Part shown: in pieces, positions 1 to 11,500 of the stretch
How positions within the stretch are numbered: the stretch's first letter is position 1
Layout: every line of letters starts with the position of its first letter
NCBI RefSeq assembly: GCF_000524195.1
Contig: NW_020170535.1
Span: 1-64,000, forward strand
Source: Echinococcus granulosus
Taxonomy: Eukaryota > Platyhelminthes > Cestoda > Cyclophyllidea > Taeniidae
Direction: 5' to 3'
Length of the DNA: 64,000 nucleotides
Made by a program: the position numbers and the translations under genes
The notes under the pieces: generated by a model
Databases searched by the model: none
Told to the model about the DNA's origin: nothing
What the model saw: the letters and a program-made list of their open reading frames with translations, nothing else

Positions 1-3000
1 GTAACGAACGCTGCGCAAACTTGCGAAGTAGTTGATTATTTATCGATTTCACCAATACCAATTGAACAACAGTCATCGATGACACTTCCGGATGTTCCAA
101 CACCGATAGAGGAATCGTGTTCGATTGTAAAAGAGGATAGTTCGAAATGCTTTGTGCCGAGTCCACTGACTAACATCAGCCTCTGTACGCAAACATTGGG
201 CTCCACTTTAAAATGCACCTCCACTATGACATCTGCATTGAGCTCATCTGAATATGGTGCACTAATCAGACCAACTAGACATAACCTTTTGGATGCAATG
301 TGTCAAACGATCCAAGAGTGTCTTGTTCAAGCCGACGCCCCAAAAGTATTTGCGTCATGCGCGGCTCAAACTCGAGTTAGTGTAGAAATTTTGACAAGAG
401 TATTTGAGGGTGCCCATTCTTATCCTCACGGAGAAGGCAGTTCTATCGAAGCCCCTCTTAAGCGGCAGTCAACTTCCAATCTGCTGTTGTCCTCAGGTGC
501 GATTGAGCATGCCTTGCCTTGTGCGGCAGATGTGACTCGTCGACTCCACCTTCACGGCTCTACTCAGACGCTAAGGTCTGAAATGCGAAGCACATCAGCA
601 ATGACTGCCTTGGAAGTAAGATTTGTGACTACGAATAAAGCAGTCAAACCATATATATCATCAGATAAGGAGTTTATCTCATTTCACAACTTGAATCTGA
701 TGCAGACGTATGCAAATCTTTTATCCTGCGCAACACAGACTCATATTGTCGTGGAACCCTCACTAAATATAAATGAAGATGATTATTCTTATCGCTACAG
801 AAAGGATGTACATTTAAATCCATTAGTGTCAACTGGACAGCAAACAGCAACAATAATCTCCGAAGACCTTCCGTTCCTGGCGGATTATCATCTGCGAAAC
901 ATTGAGGAGATATGCAACACATCTGGATTGAGTCGGGTCTCCAATTTTGGTAGTTCTTCAACCTCCTTGTCAAATGGATCAAGCAATTTACAGCTTTCTC
1001 CGATCAGCCACGTAAACAACTACACCCAGACGAGCATTTTTGATCTTCGATGCGTTGCTACGATGACGTCCGAGATAATAAAATGTGCACTAGTAGATGG
1101 TTTATTCCACGGTTTCGTTCCAGGAAGTGAAACCAAGGCCATGAATCATGGCCCGTGGTCATCTATCCAACACTCACTTATCCAAACAACAACGAATAAA
1201 GCGTATGGACCAAAGACTGTACAGACCCGTAATTATGTAAAGTCTACTTTTGGTCTATCAGTAATGCCATTTGAGGGCGATGACTACGCAGCACTTATCC
1301 GAAGTGCCCCACCACTGATCCAAACTGGTGAGGAAAGTAATCTTGTTGATGATCAGGTTGTGGAACTTTTACATGCTCCTCTTGCCTCAAGTCAACCGAC
1401 ACAAAAAGCAATGCAACAAGATGCTGAGATCCAGGTGAATATTTCTATCAAAGTCTGGCTTGAAGGCTGCATTCCGGGGGTCAATGATGACGAATTGAAC
1501 GAATGTATCATTGTCTTGATGAATGAGCAGTTCCGACGTCCATCCTGTCAAAGGGAACATGATATCAGCGGTTTCAAGCAACATTTTAACCGCTCTTGTC
1601 AAACCGCTCCCAATTTTGTTAACTTGGCTCAGACGATCAAGTACAAAGAAGCCGACATTTTAAGGGTGGATAAGACATGCCAAACGGGACAAGTCCAAGT
1701 TATCTCGACTCATCATAAGGAAGAAAGAGAGGATTGGTCCCAGGAGTGTGTAGAAGTTGAGAAGGAAATCATTCAAATTGAAGATGACCTGCAGCAGCCT
1801 TCTGAGTCAAGGCTTTCATATTTGTTAGAAAAATCTTTGGGGATTTCGTAAGTTCCGTACTCTTTATTTAAGTGTGGATTCTTATTACCTGTCCATTACC
1901 TCCTTTTGTGATGTCATTTCCAAATGCATTAGAATGGAGCAATATTTGTAATGCCGTAGATGTGGCGTTTTAAAAATGTTTTGTCCTTTCTTTTGCCAGC
2001 AGGGTGGTTCACGTCTTCCGTCTCCGTGTGCGTATACTGGAATACGAGTTATGCGACGACTTCAAACGCCTTCTTACACCCAGCTGGCAGAAAATGATTG
2101 AAGTGGCTAACCAAAAAACCGGAGTCTTTACACCCATGGCCATCGCTTTGCACAGAAAGTGGGTACGTATGAGCAACCAACATCCGCACTACGTGGATTC
2201 GATTAGAGGCAAGAATCTACCATTTGAGGAAGCCTTCTCTCTCGGTTATGTGCGCTTGGCCTCTTTGCCAAAGCTACTGGACCCCCGCGGTCCTCTAATC
2301 TTTATTGAGAGAGAATCTTTTGGGTGGCATTCAGTTCGTGGCTATGGATATGTAAGAAGCGTTAATGAAACAAGAATGGAATTCGAGGAGGCCTGGCGTG
2401 CCGGTTTCATTCGCAGAACCGGCAATGGTACCCGCGTCACCGTTTGGGATGATCATCTTTCTATGTGGATTCCTGCTGAAGAGGCAGTGGCAAAGAATGT
2501 GCTTCTAGTCTCAACGAATAGGGACTTTAAAGTCTCTAAGGTAAGAAGAAAGCTGTTTAGGGTGTCAGCCATTCGACCTGGAGGATTGCAAGGCCAATGG
2601 CTCAATCCACTAGAAGCACTCACTTACGGTATGTTCGAGTGGCAGAAGGGAAACGTGGCAGATACATGGCTCGCTCAACCACGAATTACACAACCCACTC
2701 TTAGTGAGGCCATTTTTGTGCCCCCAACACAGGAATTCATACCGCTTAGTTGGAAGTGTTTCTACGAGGCCTGGAAGGAGGGCTGGGTACGTCTAACTCA
2801 GGAACCCAATGCAGACATGGTCTCGGTGACAGACTTCGACAATAGGCGAGTGGTTAAAACGTTTATGAATCTGGTGGTAAATCCCCTTGAATCCACCAAT
2901 AGATCACTCTCGACGCACCTACCTTTCGGACATCCCTGGTCAGGAGCAGAGGCAAAACCAGCACCGCCAGCAATTGCCGTGAGAAAAACCACAAAAATTA

Positions 3001-3065
3001 AAGTGAATAGGAAGCAGAGTCGAAAGTTGCAGTATTATTCTCTCCAACATGACGATTTCGCGTAA
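1..3065 (+). CDS. Large scaffold-like protein, 3' part: xQT-motif region plus plakin-like repeats (partial at 5')
   Basis: The frame is open from base 1, so the gene begins upstream and the ATG at 79 is probably internal. Exon A is 1-1847 (donor GTAAGT at 1848). Exon B is 2003-3065 (or 2000-3065) and ends in TAA at 3063-3065. About 969 residues are visible. Exon A is low in hydrophobic order and carries at least a dozen short xQT motifs, such as CTQTLG, STQTLR, ATQTHI, YTQTSI, VQTRNY and TCQTGQ. TQT is the core of the dynein light chain LC8 recognition motif, so a multivalent LC8-binding scaffold is a reasonable inference. Exon B has repeated units of the form P-x-E-E-A-x-x-x-G-x-V (FEEAFSLGYVRL, FEEAWRAGFIRR, PAEEAVAKNVLL, YEAWKEGWVRLT) that resemble plakin/plectin repeats of cytolinkers. 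I cannot name the gene; a spectraplakin-like tail is one option. The intron is 152-155 bp. Coding status is secure, function is not. Confidence 0.8.
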
Positions 3066-3160
3066 TTCCAACACTTTCTCTACCCCGTGCTTACCGAGCG
3101 TCAAATTTCGCTTTCAATTTAAAGTTTGTATTTCGCAAATTTTTTTAAATCGCATCCCTT

Positions 3161-3166
3161 AATAAA
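3161..3166 (+). terminator. Poly(A) signal AATAAA of the scaffold-like gene
   Basis: A canonical AATAAA lies 96 bp downstream of the TAA stop at 3063-3065, in T-rich DNA. It is the likely cleavage signal of the upstream gene. Confidence 0.6.
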
Positions 3167-3451
3167 GTAACTGTTCTTCACCACTTAATCTACCCCTCGT
3201 TACAATTATGAAATCAGCACCTTCTGCTTGTCTGCGACGTCTGGCATGACAGTGGGTGTGTGTATTTCAGCGCGAAAGGTGGATTTCAGCCGCTCGAAGT
3301 TCATAGGATGGAGGTGATGGGAGGTTCAAATTGGGTCTTCATTTGGCACATTCTGCAAATGAATAGTAAACAGAATGGGCAATACAGTCGGCGACTTGGT
3401 TTTTACAAATCCGCACATTTCTATTATGAGGTTTTGTTTGTATTCATTAGG

Positions 3452-3646
3452 TGTAGCGCCTCGAGACTTCCCTGAAGATGAAAGAAGATATAATACTTGG
3501 GCTGAATGTGTATTGTTGACGTAGAGAAGGGGCTGGGGCTCTAGCATGACCTAGAGGCCAGTTCACCCACCAGAGGTACAATGACGAGCCTTTAGAGTGG
3601 CGTCCTTACCAAGGCTGAAAGTTTGGCACACAACCAACGCATTACA
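3452..3646 (-). repeat. Solo LTR of a TRIM-like family, minus orientation
   Basis: On the minus strand this 195-bp unit starts TGTAATGCG and ends in GGCGCTACA, the TG...CA termini shared with the copies at 13759, 15152, 40347 and 58315. Diagnostic internal blocks are CCACTCTAAAGGCTC, GTACCTCTGGTGGG and a TATTAT...CTTCAGGGAAG tail. I saw no clear target-site duplication. Confidence 0.75.
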
Positions 3647-4407
3647 CAGGCATTGTGTAATTCGCAATTTTCCACTAAAGACTTACTTTGGCTAAAGTCT
3701 CAGGTGCCTAGCCACCGCAGTGTTTGTCTCGCTTTTAGTTCCCGATTGCTTTTTATATTTTCCAAGTAAATTCATAGCACTCATGTCATGAAAAAGCGCC
3801 AATTTTCACTTGGAGGAGCATTACGGAGATGCGGGGGATGGGAGGCGGTATCACCCTCCTATTACAGGGCGAAAGCCCCCTCGTGGGTAAGTTTTGTGGC
3901 ATGAGGCATGAGTTACTGCATTACCTTTAACCATTACAAATTAATGTCCACTAGTCAAGAAGTGTAAATCCCACTGAAAGTGGCGAGCACTTTAGTGATT
4001 CTTCATCAGAACTAAGATTTTTAAAATTACTTTGGAGCACCTTTGACAAGGAGCTGCATATCCGTCAGATTTAGCCGACATTTCATAGAGTCTTTAAATA
4101 ACAGGCAAGTAGTAGGAGATATTACTAAAGATCACCATACAAATGATCGACTGGCACATACCTACATTTTACAGAATACAAAGGGCAGTGGGTCCCTATA
4201 AGCTACAACCGGCCATTGCACCAAGCTCCCCCTTGAAACAACATGAATTTTTTTCGTCGCCTGTTGCCTATGATGCCTTTGTAGGGATGAAAAGCTATTT
4301 TTCTGGCCCTAGATCACTGTGACTTTCAACGACAATTGTACTGTCAAGGGCATTTGTCCCCTCTCGTGGTGACAAATTCTTGCTTATTTTTTATATACTT
4401 GTCAACC

Positions 4408-4522
4408 TAGTGCTCCGCCATTGCACCTCTGCCGGGCAGCCCGTCCTCCCGGCGATGCCAGTAGCCTGCAGGCCCAAGTATTAGACCTTCTTTCCTATTC
4501 AGGGAAAGCTCGAGGTGCTACA
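4408..4522 (+). repeat. 5'-truncated LTR fragment of the TRIM-like family
   Basis: It matches the 3' half of the family LTR on the plus strand: CTCCGCCATTGCACCTCTGC, then ATGCCAGTAGCC, AAGTATTAGACC, and the terminal GGAAAGCTCGAGGTGCTACA. The 5' end is missing or diverged. The start coordinate is approximate. Confidence 0.6.
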
Positions 4523-6947
4523 TTTATTATCAGCACTGAATGTCCAATCAAAACGTTGTCCGTGTAAGTTGAAGCATTAATGAATGCAGCACACTCCCTA
4601 TCATCTGGGTTTCTTTAAACAACATTTCCTCATTTCTTTGAACGCTCGAGTCCAAATTTTTCTGTTCCAGTGCCATTTGAGAATCATTCCCTTTCGACAG
4701 GTGTGCGATGCGAGTAAATCTTCCACAGTTTGCGCTAAATCACCAAGCATTGTCAATCAAATGTTCAAGCTGGTTTGGTTTTAAAGATGTCCAGTGATTG
4801 TGGATGCTTCAAAAAGGCTATCGTTATAAAATCACTTACAGAACCACAATTGGTATCATCGGCCGTAACAGTACGACCACTCGGTTGCAAAACTTACCAA
4901 CACGGCTGGCAGCACCGGAACCATGAAAATTAGTGAGTCTGAGGTGTCCTGAGAAGACAATAACAGTGAAAATTAGAGCAACACTGGGCAAAAGTCAGCA
5001 GATTGCTGTCTGCGCAAACTGGATTGGGAGAATAGAAGATGTGTCTTTATTGACGGAGCTGAAACAATGACGGCAACAGTCATGGATGAAGTGCGGAGTC
5101 TAGTCGGCAGCCTATGCAATCGAGGTGTTTGGCTCAGAGTCCAAGTGAAAACATTGGTTCACCTCAGGTGGTACTGGTAGAAAACGCCTCCGATGAAAGA
5201 TCGGAGGTGGTTAATTTGTAAATGAAAATTTAAGTCATTTTAAATTACAGTTTGCGATTTGGGGACAGCAAATCATTCTTAAACCAAAGTAATGGTCTCT
5301 TCTAGTGATCCTTTGTCACCAACAGATCCTTCATTCTTTAAGGTAGCCTGACAGTCTAGTGACCTGTATCAGGGTGACCTATGAACCAAGACACTTTCGG
5401 AGCCGTAGCATTGTGAGCTAAAGCGTCTTTCCGATTGGCCAAACTCAGTAAATACAATCCACTATTTTTTAATCAAAAGTTGAGAATTCGCAAATTTAGA
5501 GAAGAGTGGTACTTCATCTATCACCGAGTCGCATGTTCGGTGACTCGCCGATGAAGTGGATAAAAAGGCGTTCCTTGTTACTAGGATGTGTCTCATTGGT
5601 TCATCAGAATGCCAAATCTGATTGGTCGAGAATTTTTAGTTTACTCAAGTTGCTAATTCACGCCTATGATAGATTTGCGCTTCGAAAAATAAGGTCTTCG
5701 GGTGTTGAGCCTGCTGTGACAGACGGATACAACCAGAGAGGTGCGGTGAGTGTGTTAAACAGACGAAAATATTGAGGGTGTGGTTTGACGTTCAAATGAC
5801 GAATGGTAAACTGTCCAGTTCGCTCGGGTATGACATTTTCGATCCGTACAGTTAAAATACGTCGCATTCGAGGCTTGAAGAGCATGTTCATGTTACTACG
5901 CTGCACGATAAACGCTAGCATTGGTAATGAATGACGGAGTCGAATGTGCTAGTCACAAATTCTCCACGCACAGGTCAAGGTCATTTTGTCGCAACTACCA
6001 GCTTAAAGTAACTGGTTCTGCAAAACCGCAACTGTTTATAATATCAATGGATTTTTACTTCATTGGTTTAGCGTGACTTGCTCCGCTTGTAAGTAGCATA
6101 CAAAATCTCACCAAATTTGTTGTGTTTCGATGTACAAACTACAGGGACAGATATGCCTAAAACAAATTTACTTGGTTTGCATAATTTAAAATCGCTGAAA
6201 GGTTAGCTCTCATTTCTTTTTCCCAAACAACTACCACACTGTTCCAATTACTGCGACCTGAACAAACCAGTTGGCGTTTTGCCGAGTCAACAACACCAAG
6301 GGGTCCACCAGCTAGGTGAAGTCTAGGGCCGCTACTACAGCCGATCCCGTAAGCCGACAAGAAAGAACTCGACCTCTCCCCTCTGTCGTATAAACAGCTG
6401 CTCTCTGCGTGCTTACCCGATCTGACCGTCTAGTTACCGTCTGCACACGTCATTGTCGTCGTCAGCATCATCGTCACCACGCCGGATATACCTACGCCTG
6501 TTTAGACATCCTGTGGCTAAAGTCGACACGAGAATTGCAGACTTGGGCCCTCACACCACTCCCTGTGTGTGACTTACAAAGGTGGTTTTGCGGTTAGCAT
6601 TGTGTTTATAAAGTGGGCTCCACCAAAATCTCGGGTCTATAAATTGTCTACGGTTAAATGTAGAGGGTAAATGCTCAATCCATCTTGTACAACTGTTCTT
6701 GTGTACTTGACAAGATGACATGGGCAAACTCCTAGCTCTATGAACCGATCGACTAGCTCGACAAACTAGGCCTCTGATACACAGCATTGACTGGTTCTCC
6801 ATCATCACTGTTTCAGATTGGAGATTTACTTTAGAATCGTCTTTTGAAGCTTCCTTCGGAGAGGAATTGGTGAACATCAGTGGCGTCTAACGAAGCTTTG
6901 GCTTATTAGAAAAGCCGAACTCTGGTAAACGACTTTAAAATATCCCT

Positions 6948-7086
6948 CTAGCACCCCAAGACTCCCCTGAAGTTGAAAGAATATGTACTGTCAACGTACA
7001 GAGGAGCCTGGGACTGTTAGGTGGAACTACAATGGTAGAGCCCTAAGTCATTCAGTATTAAATACCGAGAGCTAAACGAACATTCA
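6948..7086 (-). repeat. Diverged LTR fragment of the TRIM-like family, minus orientation
   Basis: It contains CACCCCAAGACTCCCCTGAA, ACGTACAGAGGAGCCTGGG and GAGAGCTAAACGAAC, in the same order as the minus-oriented copies at 3452 and 51840. Blocks are missing between them, which indicates an old, decayed copy. Edges are approximate. Confidence 0.5.
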
Positions 7087-7913
7087 AGGTAGTGAAATCC
7101 CCACTGGCGGTTTTTAATTACAGCCTGAGGAATCCACGTGAAAGCCATGACTTAAGACCAAAGTCGTTGCAGCAGACTGTGTGACATGTGGCAGCACCGT
7201 TCAAACAGGACTGTTTCCTTTGAAAAAAATGGAAAGCAGTCTAAGTGTGTAATCAGCCGAGTAGGTTAACCAAGAAGAACTTAGAAGAGGGCCCACCTTC
7301 TGTAATCCCACCTTCCTACGCTATCGGAGTAGTGAGATGTCTAAAATTGACAGTTCACTGTAAAGACAAACTGAACTAAATGAGAAGTTGACATTTAACC
7401 AGTGGACCTGCCCACACTGTTGCAAAGCGGATCAGCCGCCATTCATTGTGAACTGTGAAGGATACACCGTTCCAATTTTATCGTCTCCCGTTACAGCAAC
7501 AAACAAGTCGGCGAAATTAGTGTAGCGGCATGCCAAACTTAGTCACCGCGGTTGCAAATCCCTTTCTGGACAAATTTCCGGTCCTCTTTCGCCTGTTCCG
7601 TCACGTTAAATAGACAAAGGATTCAAAAAAAGTCATGCTGCACTGTTCAGGGCATGAATTCAGACAAATGAATTCGAGTAGAGGAAATGACGCAGTTCAG
7701 TAAAACGTAGCAACTAGCCAAATCACTCAACAAAGATTTCTGTAGTGTTACTAAGCCACAAACGCAAACCTAACACAAGCCAATTTTTCAGGTGAATTAC
7801 TACTCCACTCCCTCCGCCAAAGGGGTGATTAGAACCAGAGCCAAGTAATCAGGCAAACAAGGCACTTCGAAAAATTTACTGTGACAATTTTCGAGTTAAC
7901 AGAATAAACTGAT

Positions 7914-8336
7914 TTACTTCTTGTCCAAATTCTTCTGCAGGAAGGCCATTGCGTGCAGTTCTTCAATCTTCGTGAGGTGGTACTCCCCCTTCCTGTTCAC
8001 CAGTAGTAGGGGCATATTCTTCCCATAGCAGAACTCACAGACAACCTGCCTACAGCGACCACAGGGCGAGGCAAACTCATCTCTATCCACTGCAACTGCC
8101 ATCGCGACGAAATCCTTCACTCCGGCTGTGAGAGCTGCCCCGAAAGCACTGACTTCAGCACACCAACCACAGGGAAAGGAGGCAATCTCCACATTCACGC
8201 CTGTGAAAATTCGGCCCTCGGGGTCTATCAACGCTGCACCCACAGGAAATCCACTGTAAGGGCAGTAGGCACGCTCCAACAACGACAGCGCGGTCTTGCG
8301 CACTTTATTCATCTCAGGTGTAAGTGTAGAGGCCAT
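7914..8336 (-). CDS. CDA: Cytidine deaminase, single exon
   Basis: This 140-residue intronless frame has the usual length of a tetrameric homotetrameric-type cytidine deaminase, which hydrolyses (deoxy)cytidine to (deoxy)uridine in cytosolic pyrimidine salvage. The zinc site is complete: Cys59-Ala60-Glu61 (CAE, Glu61 being the proton shuttle) and Cys92/Cys95 in PCGRCRQ. The ribose-binding N-x-E is Asn48-Val-Glu50. The common ENAS block reads EIAS, a mild departure. The N-terminal AYCPYSGFPVGAAL block is typical of the family. The start ATG at 8336 sits in a strong context (ACCATGG) and 37-44 bp downstream of a TATA box. It lies 183 bp downstream of the MTRF1L stop on the same strand, but it has its own promoter and I see no pyrimidine-tract acceptor before its ATG, so it is probably transcribed independently. 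The assignment is firm. Confidence 0.95.
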   Translation of the reverse strand: MASTLTPEMNKVRKTALSLLERAYCPYSGFPVGAALIDPEGRIFTGVNVEIASFPCGWCAEVSAFGAALTAGVKDFVAMAVAVDRDEFASPCGRCRQVVCEFCYGKNMPLLLVNRKGEYHLTKIEELHAMAFLQKNLDKK

Positions 8337-8372
8337 GGTTTGTGATGGAGGTAACCGACACCAACCACAGCC

Positions 8373-8444
8373 TATTTATATTGCACCACTGCCACGGTAT
8401 TGGTCAGCTTTAAAACCAACGCCTTGTAGCGCAATTCTGATTGG
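8373..8444 (-). promoter_or_regulatory. CDA core promoter: TATA box and two CCAAT boxes
   Basis: On the minus strand TATAAATA occupies 8380-8373, and CCAAT boxes lie at 8403-8399 and 8444-8440, all within about 110 bp of the CDA ATG. The order and spacing fit a TATA-dependent pol II promoter, with transcription expected to start very near the ATG. The role is inferred from motifs only. Confidence 0.6.
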
Positions 8445-8519
8445 TCTGTGCTAAACCTGCCATATAGCACAAAGCGCTAATCCAAGAAAGTGGTACGCTA
8501 ATAATTGAGTGATATTAAA

Positions 8520-11500
8520 TCAGCATAAAAAGTATGGCTTATCAAGGGAAGCAAGGGCATTAAGTTTATAGGCTTCGTCAAGAGCGAGTGCAGTTTCGTC
8601 TAGCACGGGGAAGCCCTGACGCATGAAAGTGGCCAACCCACTCCAGGAGCGTCCGAGACGGTGGTCGGTGATGCGATCCTGTTGGTAGTTGTAGGTGCGA
8701 ATGCGATCCGATCGAGCCAGCAAACCCATCTGTGAACGCCGTTCGGCCTGCTCGGTCTCCACTTGCCGTCTAGCCGCCTCGTTTGCTATCCTGACCAGTA
8801 AAAAATGCGGGATGATAAATGTTCGTTGTTTCAACAGTAGGGATGGAAAACCGCAACACAGACTTCTGAAAATCTGATGTGCCTGGAGGCTATTCGATGC
8901 ATTGGTCTGTTCAGAGTCTACACAAATCTATGGATTTCCGCGTAATCCGACGAAACTCGGCACTGTCAAGTCAAAATTTCACTTATCACATAATTCGCCA
9001 ACATGCTTAAATAATGTGAAGGATATAAACGCTCCAGTATTTAACTTTTTACACATTTTTCTGCGACGACCCTTTAAAATTTGAATATGGTACCAGGTAG
9101 AAATTTCCTACATTCAAGCAGGGCACGACAGAATGAACGCGCGGAACCAGACGGCGGTGGGGCCCCGTGCAGAACAGCGGTTGAAACAGAAATTAAAGAA
9201 TTAATAAAATAGTTCCTGATCTTACAAAACTTGTGCTTACTTCGTCCAAACACGTCTGCAAGGACCTGCTAAGGTCCTGCTAATGTAGAGGTCATGTTCT
9301 AGTTCTTTTTTTACCGATATAGAACTAGCTCTAAAAATTAATTTTGGTTAAACTGAGGTGGAAACTTGAAATTTGCTGTCTTAAGTTATGAAATACTTCA
9401 TGACGACCACCAGGATGGAGTTATTTTTAAAAATATTTACAGAATACAAATTTTGGAGAAGTATCTGAAGGGGTGAAAACATTTAAAAATTCTTAACTAA
9501 TTAAGCTAGAACCTAGCTGACCACTTTCGTAAGTGACGTGTAAGTAAACATCTTCTGTAAGACTAGCGATTCCCAGTAAAAAAGCATTGATGACTGAAGG
9601 AATTGGGTGGAAGAAACAAGCGTCATGGATGAGACTGACTGACACACTCCTAAGTTTTCAAGAAGACAAATGCAGTCTCCTATTTACTTACGTAAAGTAA
9701 AAAAAAACTGCTGGATCATTTTAAAAGCTTCAGAAATAACGCCCTGTAAGTGTTTTTTGCCAGTGATACAGACAAAAACTGACTTGGCTCTAAGTGCTTT
9801 GAGCGCTGCCTCCCGGTTGGTGTGTTGGGAGCGGTCAGCCTGACATGCAGCAACGTGCCCCGTGGGCCGATGACGCACACGCACTGCGCTTTCTGTCTTG
9901 TTCACGTGTTGACCTCCAGCACCGGAGGCACGGAACACCTCCCATTCCAGGTCCTCTGGGTCTAACTCCACCTCCGCCTACAAAATGGAACAGAACGAAA
10001 TGCGACAAGGGCATCGATTGTCCCATTGCAATCAGTTGAGCCAAGGAACCGGATTCTACTGGCACAAAAATCCACTTCTTGATCAAGCATACTGTGACAG
10101 AGCGATATTAGTTTTCACCGTATTCAGTCACATGGCACGCTATACACATGTTATTCACCCACTGCACCCTGTACAAATTACAAACAAATAGTTAAGAGAG
10201 AACCTTATTACCTTGCTGAACGCTTTTGCTGACGGAGCCAAATTTGTGGTGCTAAAATATCCTCTGCTTACAACTATTCAGTGCATGAGAGGAGGCTGTT
10301 CATTCCTTTTTGATAAGATTTATGGATAATTGCCGTAGCCATTTATGCTTCAGGGTGACGACTGACTAAATCGCCATGAGGCGGTACACCATATAGAAGT
10401 AGTCATGTGGTACACCCAGACATACCTCCTTTAGTCCAGCAAGTAGGTGCAGGAATACTCCAATATTAAGGACCATTCTGCACGTTTGTGGCATCACTGT
10501 AAACGAGCTATGACGTAAGTTTATTGCAAATCGTCGTCCCTGTTGCATATCTACACCTCGCTCACATGCCCACGTCATACCAGTGGTTCATGCATAGCAA
10601 GAGACCCATTTATCATTGACACCACATTCACCTTCTACATTGTCATAACAATTAATTGTGCAAGTTTAGGACAAACAAATGCGCAACCCATGCCCTCACC
10701 AATTTATTCATTTCATCAGTACGACCAAGTACCAGTTTTCCGTGGAAGCATACCTTTGAAGGTCAAGCTGAGAGTCCTCTCTGTAACCGTAAAATTCATG
10801 CTCACTTTTATGCTCACCACCTATATCCACAAAAATAGACACCTACTTTCGCCGTCTAGCCAAAAAAACAATAAAGGGATTGTTTGAAAGCGTACGAAAT
10901 CGAATGATAAGTCAAACTCATGCCTTCGCATGAAGACAAATCACAGCCAATATTTGACGCACGAGGGTTAATTTATTCAGTAATCGACTATATTCAACAC
11001 TTACACAAACAGGCATTAAGATTATTATGCACCCGAATGACCGGCAGTCTGCAAATCTATTGATGGATTTGAATGGAACATTGCTACTGATACAAAAAAA
11101 TAGTAGTCACGAACCTCGTCAATGACCGGGAGTATAGTGACAGCGACAGTGCTGGTGTGTATCTTGTTCAGTTTGCTAGTGAGCGGTACACGCTGAACGC
11201 GGTGCACACCGGCCTCCCATCGTAGACGAGGGTACACAGGATCTACGGGGTCTGAAGACTCCACGCGAACCTCCACGTGGTGAATCGGACTATCTGCGCC
11301 AACGGCGGCCCCCGTCGCTCCGCCGTCGTCATCAGACGCGAACTGCCAGCCGCAGTAGCGCGCATACGCTGCGTACATGGTGAAGAGGTCACGCGCGAAC
11401 ATTGCTGCCTCTAGACCTCCAGCTCCCGCGATTAACTGCAGGCGAACTGCACTGTATTGTGCTGTTGGGTCGGGTGGCAGCAGTAGCTCCATTATCTAAG

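Larger units (their letters stand above)
3066..7913. other. Gene-free spacer with LTR fragments
   Basis: No convincing gene was seen between the scaffold-like gene and CDA. Apart from the poly(A) signal, the recognisable content is LTR copies at 3452-3646, 4408-4522 and 6948-7086. Short open frames near 4584, 5506, 5664 (minus), 6409 and 6551 (minus) lack family resemblance. The 85-codon minus frame at 5664-5921 looks the most protein-like but has no recognisable domain. Confidence 0.5.

Noticed and set aside
5664..5921. 85-codon minus-strand frame with a plausible protein texture
   Set aside because: No recognised domain, overlapped by a plus-strand frame, no supporting splice or promoter signals.
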